From DATJGR01 sp963780795 (GTDB taxonomy: Bacteria; Pseudomonadota; Gammaproteobacteria; Pseudomonadales; Azotimanducaceae), in NCBI GenBank assembly GCA_963780795.1, contig CAWADH010000013.1, forward strand, positions 372,001-436,000: DNA of 64,000 bases, given 5' to 3'. The notes beneath the pieces were generated by a model. It did no database searches and was not told the DNA's origin. It saw nothing but the letters and a program-made list of their open reading frames with translations. Position numbers and translations under genes: made by a program. Below, in pieces: positions 1-10,474 of this stretch. Position 1 is the stretch's first letter. The number at the start of each line of letters is the position of its first letter.

Positions 1-8
1 TGCCGTTG

Positions 9-803
9 CTAGTTCGCCCCGGCGGCGTGCTCGATGAGCTTCGCGACGGCGTCCGGGTGCGACACCATCACGACGTGCGATGCGCCTTTTACTACGATCG
101 TTTCCTTCGACCCCGCGCGCGTGGCCATAAACGCCTGAGCCGCCGGTGGAATGTTCAAATCACGCTCACCATAGATGAACCAGGACGGAATGGTCTTCCA
201 TGCCGGTGCGCCGGATGCGTCGTTCAGCGCGCCCTCGGTGATCGGACGTTGGGTGGCTGCCATGAGCTTCGCTTCGGCTTCCGGCACATCGGCCGCAAAC
301 TGCGCGCGAAATTTGTCCTGCTGGATGTACAGGTCCTTGCTGCCATCGGGGAGAGCGACCGGCGGTGCAAGCGTGGGTCCCAGCGTGCTTCCGGGAAAAC
401 GACCGGAAAGCGCTGACGGAGTTTCGCCGGTATCGGGCGCGAACGCCGCGACATAGACCAGCGCCTTGACGTTCTTGTTGGAGCCGACGGCGTTCGTAAT
501 CACCGAGCCGCCGTAGGAGTGACCCACCAGCACGACAGGCGCCTGGATGCTCGCGAGCACGGCGCTGACGTAGGCCGCGTCGCTTTTTCCGCCGCGCAGC
601 GGGTTGGCCACGGCCACCACGGGATAACCCTTCGCGATCAGCAGAGTCAGTACGCCGTTCCAGCTTGCGGACTCCGCGAACGCACCGTGAACGAGCACCA
701 CTGTGGGCTTGCCGTCTTGCGCGCTGGCAGCGTTCGAAAGCGCGCTGAACGAGAAGAGGGCGACGAAGAGTATCGTGGTCTTGCAAACGATCATGCCTTT
801 CAT
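9..803 (-). CDS. Secreted alpha/beta hydrolase
   Basis: This is a 264-residue alpha/beta-hydrolase-fold protein of the small esterase-like type, probably exported. I started it at the ATG whose first 28 residues form a signal peptide (charged start, hydrophobic core, then an ASAQ cleavage-like site). The open frame runs further upstream, but that part reads as low-complexity Arg-rich sequence typical of a GC-rich shadow. The core shows an oxyanion HG motif (VLVHGAFAE), the nucleophile elbow GHSYGG, an acid residue in YGERDLN and the catalytic His in ASHVVMVSH. The substrate cannot be told from sequence. It stands alone, divergent from the molybdenum hydroxylase genes, and is one of the few unbroken genes in the first 14 kb. 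Confidence 0.85.
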   Translation of the reverse strand: MKGMIVCKTTILFVALFSFSALSNAASAQDGKPTVVLVHGAFAESASWNGVLTLLIAKGYPVVAVANPLRGGKSDAAYVSAVLASIQAPVVLVGHSYGGSVITNAVGSNKNVKALVYVAAFAPDTGETPSALSGRFPGSTLGPTLAPPVALPDGSKDLYIQQDKFRAQFAADVPEAEAKLMAATQRPITEGALNDASGAPAWKTIPSWFIYGERDLNIPPAAQAFMATRAGSKETIVVKGASHVVMVSHPDAVAKLIEHAAGAN

Positions 804-1069
804 TTCCGTCAATTCCTGTAGTCGGTCGTTGCCGTTCCGTGTCCGGGGCCGTAATGACACCAGCCGATCCGACCCAACACCATTGGACGAAGGTATTGGT
901 CGGCCTCGTCGGATTGTGATCCCTGACGATGCCACGAAGGGGGTGACGCCGATCAGACTGTATTGAATGGCCACGTCGAGCGACCGATACCATCGTCTAA
1001 TGGCGATGCATGCCTGCTTTTGGTGTGATGAACATTCTCCTACAGGCCTGCTGCGCCGGAGGGATCGCA

Positions 1070-1567
1070 ATGGTTGCGCTGAACGTGAACGGAAAGGGCC
1101 ACGACGTGGATGTGCCGGACGACATGCCGCTGCTCTGGACGCTGCGCGACGTGTTGAACTTGACGGGAACGAAGTTCGGATGCGGCGCGGGATTGTGCGG
1201 CGCATGCACGATCCATGTCGACGGCCGTCCGACCCGCTCGTGCCTGACCCCGGCCGTCTGCGGCCGGCAAGAAGATCACCACGATCGAGGCGATCGACGG
1301 CCACTGCCTCGGGCAAAGCGCATCCAGGCCGCGTGGCTCGCGCTCGAGGTGCCGCAGTGCGGCTATTGCCAGTCCGGCCAGATCATGTCGGCGAGCGCGC
1401 TGCTCGCCGCCAATCCCGGCCGAGCGATGCGGACATCGATCCAGGCGATGGCAGGGAACATCTGCCGTTGCGGCACGTACCGTCGCATCCGTGCGGCGAT
1501 CAAGCGGCCGCCGGTGAACGCGTCGCCGACTCGCGACGTCGCACGCGAACGCGGAGACGTGACGTGA
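1070..1567 (+). pseudogene. iorA: Isoquinoline 1-oxidoreductase-type small subunit, [2Fe-2S], frameshifted
   Basis: Small iron-sulfur subunit of a xanthine-dehydrogenase-family molybdenum hydroxylase; it passes electrons from the Mo site to an acceptor. The start is the ATG at 1070, preceded by GGAGGG at 1058-1063. The plant-type ferredoxin motif GCGAGLCGACT and the second cluster motif CGYCQSG...GNICRCG are both present. The frame stays open, but two stretches are translated in the wrong phase. Around 1250-1320 the expected GKKITTIEAIDG reads in another frame, and around 1415-1445 the expected PSDADID does likewise. Each pair of shifts restores the frame, so the protein would look normal-length but contain two scrambled patches. 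The stop overlaps the GTG of the large subunit (GTGA). Sequence error or decay are both possible. Confidence 0.75.
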
Positions 1568-3755
1568 AACGCCAGGATCGAGACGCAGGAGGCCGATCGT
1601 GCACATCCCACGCGCGCGACTTCCTCGCGGTGAGCTGTGACTGCGGTGCGTCGGCGGCGGCTCCTGCTCGGCTTCGGCGCACCCGCGCGTGGCCAGGTGC
1701 GCGACAGCCTGACGACAGGACGCACCGTCGCGCCCAATGCGTTCCTGCGCATCGATCGCGCCGGCAAGGTCACGTTCGTGATGCCCGTCATCGAGATGGG
1801 GCAGGGGACGTACACCTCGGTGCCGATGCTGATTGCCGAGGAGCTCGAGGTCGACGTCGACAAGGTCGCGATCGAGCACGCGCCTCCGGACGACAAGATC
1901 TACATCAATCCGCTCGTCGGCGTGCAGATGACCGGCGGGTCGACCGCGATCCGCGGCATGTACGTGCCGCTGCGCCGCGCCGGCGCGACGGCGCGCGTCT
2001 TGCTCGTCGCCGCGGCGGCGAGCGCTGGAGCGTCGATGCGTCGGCCTGTTCGTGCCGAACGCGGCGCGGTCGTGCACGCGGCGAGCGGAAGCGGCTTGGC
2101 TACGGCGCGCTCGTCGACGACGCAGCGAAGCTCGCCGGTGCCCGAGAACGTCGCCCTGAAGGAGCCGCGCGACTTCAAGCTGATCGGAACGCCGCACCGG
2201 CGGCTCGACAGCGGCGGAAAGGTGAACGGCAGCGCGATGTTCGGCATCGACACCCGGCTTGCCGGGGATGCGGTTCGCGGTCCTGGCGAGCTCGCCGACT
2301 TTCGGCGGCAAGCTGGTCTCGGTCGACGAAGCGAAGGCGCAAGGCGGTTCCCGGCGTGAGCCAGGTCGTGCGCCTGGACGACGCGGTGGCCATGGTCGCA
2401 GTCACACCTGGGCGGCCAAGCAGGGTCTCGCCGCCGCCGAGCCGCAGTGGGAGCCCGGGCCGAACGCGAAGCTCTCGACGGCCGATATCGTCGCCCAGCT
2501 CGCGCCGCGCGTCGGAAAAGCCGGGCGCAGTGGCGCGGCACGACGGCGACGCCGCAGCTGCCATCGCGCGCGCCGCGCGAAGGGTCGATGCGGTCTACGA
2601 GCAGCCATTTCTCGCGCACGCGACGATGGAGCCGATGAACTGCACCGTGCAGGTGACCAGGGACGGCTGCGACGTCTGGGTCGGCACCCAGGTGCCGGGC
2701 CTGACGCAGGCGGCCGTCATGAAGGAGACCGGGCTGAAGCCGAGAACAGGTCCGCCTGCACAACCATCTGCTGGGCGGCGGATTCGGGCGCCGCCTCGAA
2801 TTCGACGGCACGGTGCGCGCCGTGCAGATCGCGCAGCACGTCGAGGGGCCGGTGCAGGTGATCTGGACCCGCGAGGAGGACATCCAGCACGACATGTACC
2901 GGCCCTACTACTACGACCGGCTGAGCGCAGGCGTCGATGCGCACGGCAAGGCGGTGGCCTGGTCGCATCGCATCGCCGGCTCGTCGATCATCGCGCGCTA
3001 TGCGCCGTCGTGGATCAAGGACGGCGTCGATCCCGACGCGGTCGAGGGCTCCGCGGATCAGCCCTACGGGATCGAGCGACATCCACGTCGACTGGGTCGC
3101 GCAGGAGCCGCCGGCCGGGATCCGACGGCGTTCTGGCGCGGCGTCGGCGTGACCCGCGGCACGTTCGCGGTCGAGAGCTTCGTCGATGAGCTCGCGGCGC
3201 ATGCAAAGCAGGATCCGCTCGCTATCGCGTCGCGCTGCTCGACAAGAGCCCGCGCGCGAAGGCCGTGCTGCAGCTCGCCGCGGACGAGTCGGGCTGGGGC
3301 CGCCGCTGCCGGCCGGGCAGGGCCGAGGCATCGCGCTTTGCATCGGCTTCGGCAGCTTCATCGCGCAGGTCGTCCAGGTCAGCGTCGACAAGGAGGCGCC
3401 GTCACGCCGACGCACGTCTGGTGCGTCGTCGATTGCGGCATCGTCGTCAATCCCGACACCATTCGCGCGCAGATGGAAGGCGGAATCGTGTTCGGCCTGT
3501 CGGGCGCGCTGTACGGCGAGATCACGATCAAGGATGGGCGGGTCGAGCAGACCAACTTCGGTGACTACCGCGTGCTGCGCATCAACGAGACACCGCTGAT
3601 CGACGTGCACATCGTCGAAGAGCCTGGAGGCACCCGGCGGCATCGGCGAGCCGGGAACGTCGTGCGTGATGCCGGCGTTGACCAACGCGATCTTCGCCGC
3701 GAGTGGCAAGCGGATCCGCAAGCTGCCGGTCGGCACGCAGGCGCGCCCCGCCTAA
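1564..3755 (+). pseudogene. iorB: Isoquinoline 1-oxidoreductase-type large subunit (Mo-binding), multiply frameshifted
   Basis: Catalytic molybdopterin-binding subunit of an aldehyde oxidase / isoquinoline 1-oxidoreductase-type enzyme, which hydroxylates N-heterocycles or oxidises aldehydes. A Tat-like RDFLA stretch followed by LLLGFGAPA lies at the start. Recognisable blocks then follow in order but hop among all three frames: VIEMGQGTYTSVPMLIAEEL, KLIGTPHRRLDSGGKVNG, QPFLAHATMEPMN, LGGGFGRRLEFD, AFWRGVG, GIALCIGFGSF, NPDTIRAQMEGG and finally GIGEPG...AASGKRIRKLP. I count roughly a dozen single-base shifts and no large deletion. The product is therefore broken as written. The order small then large subunit, with overlapping stop and start, is normal for this family. 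A GTG at 1564 is the likely start. Confidence 0.75.
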
Positions 3756-3890
3756 ACGACAAAGGACACCTAACAGGCCATTCGCGCTGATCGCGGGCGA
3801 AAACCAACACTAAGGTCTGATGGAGGTTCGCTGGATCGCCGTGCATCCTCGGCATGTGGCGGGTGTTGGGGAGTAACGGAGAAAGCGAAT

Positions 3891-4298
3891 GTGGAAGCCA
3901 ACCCGTCGGGATGCGAGAACGGTGTGAGGAGTCTACGCGCGCTTGTATCGGTAGTTGACGACGACGAGTCGGTACGGGAATCGCTGCCCGACTTGCTGCA
4001 TGAGCTTGGTTATGATGCGCGCGCTTTTTCTTCTGCGGCGGAATTTCTCGCGTCGGATTGCGTCACCCAGACCGAGTGCCTGATCCTCGATGTCGCGATG
4101 CCGGATATGTGCGGGCCGGAACTGCAACAGGAGTTGACACGGCGCGGGTACGGGATCCCTATTGTCTTCATCACCGCGCGACGGGACGAGGCGATGCGTC
4201 TGCGACTCATCGACCAGGGCGCGGTCGAATGCCTGTTCAAGCCGTTCGGGGAGAAGGCGTTGGTTGCAGCGCTGGATTCGGCGTTCGGAGTGAGTTGA
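3891..4298 (+). CDS. Single-domain response regulator (receiver only)
   Basis: A 135-residue CheY-like receiver domain with no output domain. Conserved features are the acidic pocket VVDDDESVRES, the phospho-acceptor Asp in LILDVAMPD, the Thr of VFITARRDEA and the Lys of CLFKPFGEKA. It starts with GTG at 3891, preceded by a GGAG-rich stretch. It sits 3 bases upstream of a FixJ-type regulator and faces a PAS/GAF sensor kinase. The three probably form one phosphorelay, with this protein acting as a phosphate sink or intermediate carrier. No DNA-binding domain is present. Confidence 0.9.
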   Translation: MEANPSGCENGVRSLRALVSVVDDDESVRESLPDLLHELGYDARAFSSAAEFLASDCVTQTECLILDVAMPDMCGPELQQELTRRGYGIPIVFITARRDEAMRLRLIDQGAVECLFKPFGEKALVAALDSAFGVS

Positions 4299-4301
4299 GC
4301 G

Positions 4302-4958
4302 ATGCGCCACACTCTTGCGAGGTCGCTACCCATGTCGCAAGGCACGCCGATCGTTTTCATCGTCGACGACGATGTTTCGGTGCGGGATTCGCTCGACTCG
4401 CTGATCCGGTTCGAGGGCTGGCAAGTGGAGACATTTGCAACGGCGGAGGCGTTTCTTTCGCGACCGCGTGCCGATGTCCCGAGTTGCCTGGTGCTCGACG
4501 TCGGTCTGCCGGATCTGAACGGGCTCGACGTCCAGAAACGTATCTCGGATCGAGCCGAGATGCCGATCGTCTTCATCACCGGATACGGCGACGTCCCGAT
4601 GACAGTGCAAGCAATGAAGGCGGGCGCCGTCGAATTCTTGACCAAACCTTTTGCAGACCACGCGCTGTTGAACGCGATACGGGAGGCGGTCGCGCGTAGT
4701 CGGGCGACGCTGACCGATCAATCCGATTTGCGCGCGCTTCGGACGCGTCACGCTTCGCTCAGCCGTCGCGAACGGGAAGTCATGGCCTTGGTGGTCACCG
4801 GCCTGTTGAACAAGCAGATCGCCGGAGAACTCGATATCACCGAGATCACGGTGAAGGCACATCGCGGCCAAGTGATGCGAAAAATGAACGCGAACTCGCT
4901 TGCCGACCTGGTGAGAATGAGCGCCAGGTTGCAGGGTGATTGGACTGCTGCCAACTGA
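4302..4958 (+). CDS. FixJ-family two-component response regulator
   Basis: A receiver domain (about residues 11-125; VDDDVSVRDSL, phospho-Asp in LVLDVGLPDLN, Lys in FLTKPFADHA) is joined to a LuxR/FixJ helix-turn-helix (about 150-210; LSRREREVM...NKQIAGEL...VKAHRGQVMRKM). It is expected to bind DNA and activate transcription when phosphorylated. ATG 4302 or ATG 4332 (MSQGTPIVF) could start it; the second gives the usual FixJ N-terminus. It follows the single-domain receiver by 3 bases, and its stop lies 8 bases from the stop of the convergent sensor kinase, the obvious partner. Targets are unknown. Confidence 0.92.
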   Translation: MRHTLARSLPMSQGTPIVFIVDDDVSVRDSLDSLIRFEGWQVETFATAEAFLSRPRADVPSCLVLDVGLPDLNGLDVQKRISDRAEMPIVFITGYGDVPMTVQAMKAGAVEFLTKPFADHALLNAIREAVARSRATLTDQSDLRALRTRHASLSRREREVMALVVTGLLNKQIAGELDITEITVKAHRGQVMRKMNANSLADLVRMSARLQGDWTAAN

Positions 4959-4966
4959 GGCGACGT

Positions 4967-7854
4967 TCACAACGAGGCTGGGCTGGGTGGAATTGAAAGG
5001 GCAAAAGAAGCCCCCGGTCCTTCTTTGCGTTCCAGCCAAAGGTGTCCGCCGTGCTGCTCGATGATCGAACGGCTGATTGAAAGTCCGATGCCCATACCGG
5101 TCGTCTTGGTCGAGAAGAACGGCTCGAACAGGCGATCCGCGATCAGCGGGTCGATTCCCGGCCCGTTATCGGCCACGGTCAGACGCACATGTCCCTTTGT
5201 ATCGAGTTCGGTGCTGACGACGATTTGTCGGGTGCGATCCGCGATCGCGTTCATCGCATCGCCGGCGTTCAACAGCAGGTTCAGAACCACCTGTTGGATC
5301 TGAACTCGATCGGCACGCACTGCGGGCAAAGAGTCAGCGAATTCGGTGCGGAGAAATACGCGGTTCCGGTCGAGCTCGTGCTGCGACAAAGCAATCACGT
5401 CCTGCGTGGCGTCGTTGATGTCTACAAGCTCGGCAAACGTCTCTTTCTTGGTGAAGAGTGCGCGCAGACGATTGATGACATCGGACGCCCGATTGGCGTC
5501 TCGTATCGTACGCCGCGCCGTTTCGCGCGCGCCTTCGATATTAGGCGGATCGGCACCCAGCATCCGAAGCGACGTACCAGCATTCATGATGATGCCCGAT
5601 AGCGGCTGGTTGACCTCATGTGCAATAGAGGCTGTGAGCGCGTTTAGCGACGTTACACGCGCCACGTGGGCAAGTTCCGATCGGAGTTCGCCGAGCGCTG
5701 CTTCAGAGATCTTGCGCTGTGTGACGTCCTGGACGGCGGCGTTGTATACGTCGTGTCCGTTCTCGTCGCGCGTCGCGTGCGCCACGACGTGCAGGTACTT
5801 CACAGACTGATCGGGCATCAGCAATCGGTAGTCGTGTTCGAAATCGTTGCGGTCGCGCAACTGCCGCATGCGCATTTCGTGAAATGCCGGAATGTCTTCA
5901 GGGTGCAGTCGAGTGAGCGTCAACTCCAACGTGGCGGGCACCGCAGGGTCGACCTCGAGTATGCGATAGACCTCCTCGGACCAGGTCAATTCGTCAGTGG
6001 TCAGGTCCCAAGAGAAGCCGCCCGTCGAGCTGAGGCGCTGAGCTTCGACGAGAAAAGCCTCGCTGCGCTTCAGTGCGGCATCGCTGCTCGTTCGTTCAAT
6101 CGCTACGCTTGCGATGTGCGTGACCTGATCAATGAGACTGCGCTGTAGCACCGTCGGTCCGCCCGGTTGCGTCATGTAGATGGCAAATGTGCCGAGCACG
6201 TTCTGGCTTCGCGACCGAATCGGCGTCGACCAGACCGATCGCAGGTCATTCGACAACGTCATTTCGCGCCACCCGTCACCCCATCGGTTCTCTGTGCTTA
6301 TGTCGGCCGCAATGACCTGCATTCCCAGATACGCGGCCATGCCGCAGGGACCTGCGTCGGGGTGCACGGGTGTCCCCTCTGCGGCCTCGTTGTACCCTGG
6401 CGGGAGGCCCGGCGCGATACTTAGCTGAAACATCGCGCCGCCGGAACCGATCAATCGAATGCTGCAACGCGAGCCGACCTCGAGATCTTCGAAAAGACGG
6501 CATAGTGCATCGAGAACGACGGGAAGTGCGGCGCCCGACGCAACCATCTTGAGCATGCGATTCTCGGCGGCCAGCAGACTCTCAGCTCGTTTTCTGTCGT
6601 CGATGTCGATGAGCAGGACGTACCAGTTGATGACGCGTCCACCCGGGTCCCTGACGGGCATGCCGCGACCTTCGAACCAACGGTACACGCCGTCGTGACG
6701 CTGCAGCCGGTATTCGTCGTCATATCGAACCCCGGTGCGGAGCGAATCCGCGACCACCTGATTTGCATGCTCGAGGTCATCCGGGTGAACGATGTGGGCG
6801 CTCATTGGCCACGCTCTCACCTCTTCGAGCGTTCTGCCGTAGTACCCGAGTACCTGACGATTCGCGAATACGATCTCACCGGCCTCGTTCGCGACAATCG
6901 CGAAAGCCGGGATGCTCTCCATGCTTTCAACCATCAGGCGAACGCTGAGCTCGCGCGCGCGCAACTGATCCTCGGCCTGCTTTCGCGCATCGATGTCGGA
7001 TGACAGAACGTACCAATGGGCGACTCCGCCGTCTGTATCTCTTACGGGAAGCGCCCTTGTCTGAAACCAGCGTGATGCGCCATCGTGGCGCCGCAGCCGG
7101 TGTTCGATTTCGCACAGGTCACCCGATGTCATCGAGTCTGCGAAAACTTGCAAGGTGCGGTCGAAATCGTGTGGGTGGATGAGGCCGCGGCTGGGCCAGG
7201 CGGTGATTCCTTCGATCACCGTGCCAAACTACCCGTGCGCTTGCTGATTGACGCGCTCGATGTGTGCCGAGGATGACGCGACGAAAACCAGGGCGGGATT
7301 ACGTCGATGACCAAATGGGCGTCCGCGATCCGTTTCCGCTCGCCGAGCGAGAATTGTTCCCTGGACTGCGATCGCAATCTGATTCGCAACGACGCTCAGC
7401 GCAACACGCTCAGCTCTGTCTGGAAAACTGGCGCGCCGAGATCCTGCGATGACTTCTCCCACCTCACCGCCAAGACCGAGCCTTACGGGACCACCTGGAA
7501 GTCGTCGCTACCGAACCGAACGGTGATTGCAGACGGCCGATCTCCAGTGGTTTCCGAAAAGAAACTGTCTAACGGCTTCATCGATCTGTGCTGCTGACGC
7601 GATCGTTTCAAATGTCTTTGAGAGACGCAGGGGTTCAAGTGGCGCCGAGCCCGCGCGGTCCATTCCGGACGCACGTAGATGAAATCCAGATGCAACAGTT
7701 CGACGAGCGCATCCAGCAGCGTCTCTACGATCTGCATCGGATCGGTCCCACGGCCGATTCCGGGTAAATCGATGAGCCTGGTCAGATAATAGATATAACG
7801 ATGGATCCGTTCAGCATCGTCATGCTCAACGGGATGATTGTGCGCTGCCTCCAT
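4967..7854 (-). pseudogene. PAS/GAF sensor histidine kinase, broken near its N-terminus
   Basis: A FixL-like sensor kinase. From 7219 downward 750 codons are intact: two PAS/PAC repeats, a GAF domain (about residues 215-370), a third PAS, then the HisKA box (SIAHEVNQPLSGI, phospho-His) and the ATPase domain with N box (LNLLLNAGDAMN) and G boxes (VADNGPGID, GMGIGLSISRSII). The upstream part, 7229-7854, encodes another GAF domain and the first half of PAS 1 but is disabled. There is a frameshift near 7455, a compensating pair near 7290-7380, and an in-frame TAG at 7229-7231. Aligning PAS 1 with PAS 2 of the same protein puts that TAG opposite a Tyr. A shorter kinase could start at an internal codon, but PAS 1 would be incomplete. 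The likely partners are the two convergent response regulators. Confidence 0.85.
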
Positions 7855-7905
7855 TCGCGGTTCCCAAGGTCGCAGCCGAGACCGACGTTGGCGAAGTGCT
7901 TTAGC

Positions 7906-8394
7906 CTACTCACTCGGAGTCGGATGACCAATAGCTGCGACGAAAGGTGCATTGCGCTTTGTCGAGCTCGGTGAATGATGCGGATTCACCCTTCCGGTTC
8001 GACGTTTGCGTGAGTAATACAACACGCATACCCCGAGCAACGGCGGTACGAGGAACGAACAGACCTCGTCCACCAAGTAAAGGGTCGCTGCAGCAGCGCA
8101 GCCGAGCGCGAAGGCCGCCACCGCCTCGATCATGCGACGCAGACGTGTATGCGCCTCTGTCGAGGCGTTCGTATGGTCGGCGCGCGCGATGTCGACAAAT
8201 CGATCATGATCTGCGTCGTAGTGCCGGTCATCAGCGTGGTCGGCGGGGCGCCGGGCAGGTAAAGCCGGTGCGCGCCGTTCTGGATCGCCATTGCCGTGTT
8301 GTGTCCGCCAACCTCGCGAACGAACTTTGCGGCTTGTTCGCTGACCCGCCTCGATCGCGCCGGTCAGGTTCGGCGTGAACGTTCCGCCTGCCAT
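7906..8394 (-). pseudogene. DUF1275 (YoaK-like) membrane protein remnant
   Basis: This is the C-terminal part of a DUF1275 family membrane protein, recognised only by reading across frames. One frame gives NTAMAIQNGAHRLYLPGAPP and TTLMTGTTTQIMIDL, the family's signature loop and helix. The frame that stays open to the stop gives the last membrane span (AVAAFALGCAAAATLYL and FLVPPLLGVCVLYY). The N-terminal third expected for the family is absent, because the chloroperoxidase-like gene begins where it should lie. Function of the family is unknown. Truncated and frameshifted, so non-functional as written. Confidence 0.65.
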
Positions 8395-8527
8395 CAGCGC
8401 TCGGCCGTTGCATCAGTCGCCCGTGAAGGAAACATCACGCGCGTTTCAATCGCGTCATCAAGTCCAATCCCGATCGCGGTGGGTTCGTGCAACCTGCGCC
8501 ATCACCCGACCATTTGCGAGGAAGCGC

Positions 8528-9342
8528 ATGAACACGATCACGACCAAAGACGGCACGAGATCTACTACAAGGACTGGGGCAACGGACAGCCCATCGTCTT
8601 CAGCCACGGTTGGCCGCTGACCGCGGATGCCTTCGAAGACCAGATGTTGTTTCTCGCCCGCGCGGCTATCGCTGCATCGCGCACGATCGGCGGGGACACG
8701 GCCGCTCGAGCCAGCCGTGGAACGGCAACGACCTGGATACCTACGCCGACGATCTCGCCGAACTGGTCGCAGAAGCTCGATCTGAAGGACGCGATCCACG
8801 TCGGTCATTCGACCGGCGGCGGTGAAGTCGCGCGCTATATCGGCCGTCATGGCACGAAGCGCGTGCGCAAGGCCGTGCTGATCGGCGCCATTCCGCCGCT
8901 GATGTTGAAGACAGGGCGAATCCCGGCGGGCTGCCGATCGAAGTGTTCGATGAGATTCGGGCCGGGGTGCCGCTGACCGTCGCAGTTCTTCAAGGACCTG
9001 ACGCTGCCGTTCTACGGCTACAATCGTCCCGGCGCGAAGGTCTCGGAAGGCGTGCGCGATCGTTCTGGCTGCAGGGAATGATGGCCGGTTTCCCGGCGTC
9101 GTACTTCTGCATCAAGGCGTTTTCGGAGACGGACCTGACGGAGGATCTGAAGAGGTTCGACGTGCCGACGTTGATCCTCCACGGCGACGACGACCAGATC
9201 GTGCCGATCGCCGACTCGGCGTTGCTGTCGTCGAAGATCGTCAAAGGGGCGACGTTCAGGGTGTACAGGGGCGCCGCACGGGCTGTGCACGACGCTGAAG
9301 GACCAGGTCAACGAAGATCTGCTCGCCTTTCTGAAGTCATAA
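8528..9342 (+). pseudogene. Non-haem chloroperoxidase-like alpha/beta hydrolase, frameshifted
   Basis: Member of the cofactor-free haloperoxidase/esterase branch of alpha/beta hydrolases. The ATG at 8528 opens MNTITTKDGT, and neighbouring frames continue the family pattern: IYYKDWGNGQPIVFSHGWPL, then YRCIAHDRRGHGRSSQPWNG, VGHSTGGGEVARYIGRHG (nucleophile Ser), MMAGFPASYFCIKAFSETDL, DDDQIVPI, and APHGLC with the catalytic His. The end is NEDLLAFLKS followed by TAA. At least five single-base shifts are needed to join these pieces, so no full product is made from this sequence. Order and length match the family's usual 270 or so residues, which means little has been lost. Confidence 0.72.
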
Positions 9343-9723
9343 ACGGGGACATTTGGCTTCTTTCCGGTAGAGCACGTCGGTTCCCTCGCACATCGTCGGC
9401 GCGATTTCGCTGGTCGTGCCGTGTCGCACGATCCGATCGATGCGCTGCCTGAGGTGCTGCGCAGCAACCGCGTGGGAACCGTCTACCTCCTTCGAGGGAG
9501 TCCGAGCCTCCAGCGACGCAACCGACGGCGGCAGCAACGCTGTCCTGGCCGACCGATCTACAGTGTGTTCGAAGTGCTCCGCTCGTTTGAATTTGGCGAG
9601 CAGCGAATAAGAGCATTTCGATTCAATTCAGAGCAGCTAGACACAAGCGTTGGCACGTTCATCGAGCGAGTATTCGCCTAGGGTAGCCGAATTCTCAAAA
9701 GGCCAATTCGAAGGATCAGTGCG
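9343..9723. other. Intergenic stretch, no supported gene
   Basis: 381 bases between two oxidoreductase-type units. Short open frames exist on both strands, but none shows a recognisable domain or a convincing ribosome-binding site. A plus frame ending at 9681 could be the tail of an eroded gene (FEVLRSFEFGEQ...FIERVFA), but I cannot identify it. No repeat, tRNA or insertion-sequence end was recognised. Confidence 0.4.
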
Positions 9724-10462
9724 ATGACGGATCTGTCGAGGCGCATATTCGTGAAGTCGATCGGTGCCGCGGCCTTGGTGCCAGTGGGCCTCGCGAACTC
9801 GCCTGCAGCAGTGCGCCGGCGACGGAACCGACAGCATCGAACACGTTTGAACGTCCACTCTACGTGTTCTTCAACGCCTATGAAGCCGATTTCATCGAGG
9901 CAGCGGTTGAACGACTGATCCCGGCCGACGAAGTCGGCCCCGGCGCGCTGCAAGCCGGCGTCAACAACTATCTCGACAAGCAACTCGGTGGCGCGTGGGG
10001 CGCCGGCGAACGCTTGTATCGCAGTGGACCATGGCAGCAGGGCACCCCGACGCAGGGCTATCAACTGCCGTTCACGCCCGCAGAGCTCTTCCACACGGCC
10101 ATTCGCGCCATCAACACGTCGTTTCAGAAGCGGGCATAACATTCCCGGATCTTTCGGCCGACGAACAGGACGCGTATTTGAAATCGCTCGAGTCCAGCGA
10201 CGACGATCTGGACGGCGTTCCGGCGAAGGAATTCTTCAGCATTCTGCTGAAGATGACCGTCGAGGGTTATTTCAGTGATCCGGTGTACGGCGGCAACAAG
10301 GACATGGTTGCGTGGAAGATGATCGGCTTCCCGGGGGCGTATGCGAGTTACTACGACGCGATCGACCGACACGGCGTCAAGTTCGAGCGCGAACCAATGA
10401 GTCTCGCGTCGGACGGGAACGGCCACATCCACGTCAATCCGAACATCCCTGCCAGTCTCTAG
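9724..10462 (+). pseudogene. Gluconate 2-dehydrogenase subunit 3-type Tat protein, frameshifted
   Basis: Small subunit that escorts and anchors a periplasmic GMC flavoprotein dehydrogenase. The N-terminus carries a Tat signal (SRRIFVKSIGAAALVPVGLA). The body continues in another frame (PLYVFFNAYEADFIEAAVER, LIPADEVGPGALQAGVNNYL, GYQLPFTPAELFHTAIRAIN) and then a third (FPDLSADEQDAYLKSLES, EFFSILLKMTVEGYFSDPVY, GNKDMVAWKMIGFPGAYA). Two frameshifts, near 9815 and near 10130, interrupt it. The Tat motif and the order small subunit, flavoprotein, cytochrome c match the three-component sugar/alcohol dehydrogenases of proteobacteria. The flavoprotein gene follows after 12 bases. Confidence 0.78.
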
Positions 10463-10474
10463 CGGATCCTGCAC

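Noticed and set aside
967..3189. A 740-codon plus-strand open frame across the molybdenum hydroxylase genes
   Set aside because: It is Arg/Ala-rich shadow translation; true family motifs appear only in short patches where the real reading frame shifts into it.
9421..9681. 86-codon plus-strand frame before the dehydrogenase genes
   Set aside because: Only the last 40 residues look protein-like; no family recognised, so treated as intergenic.
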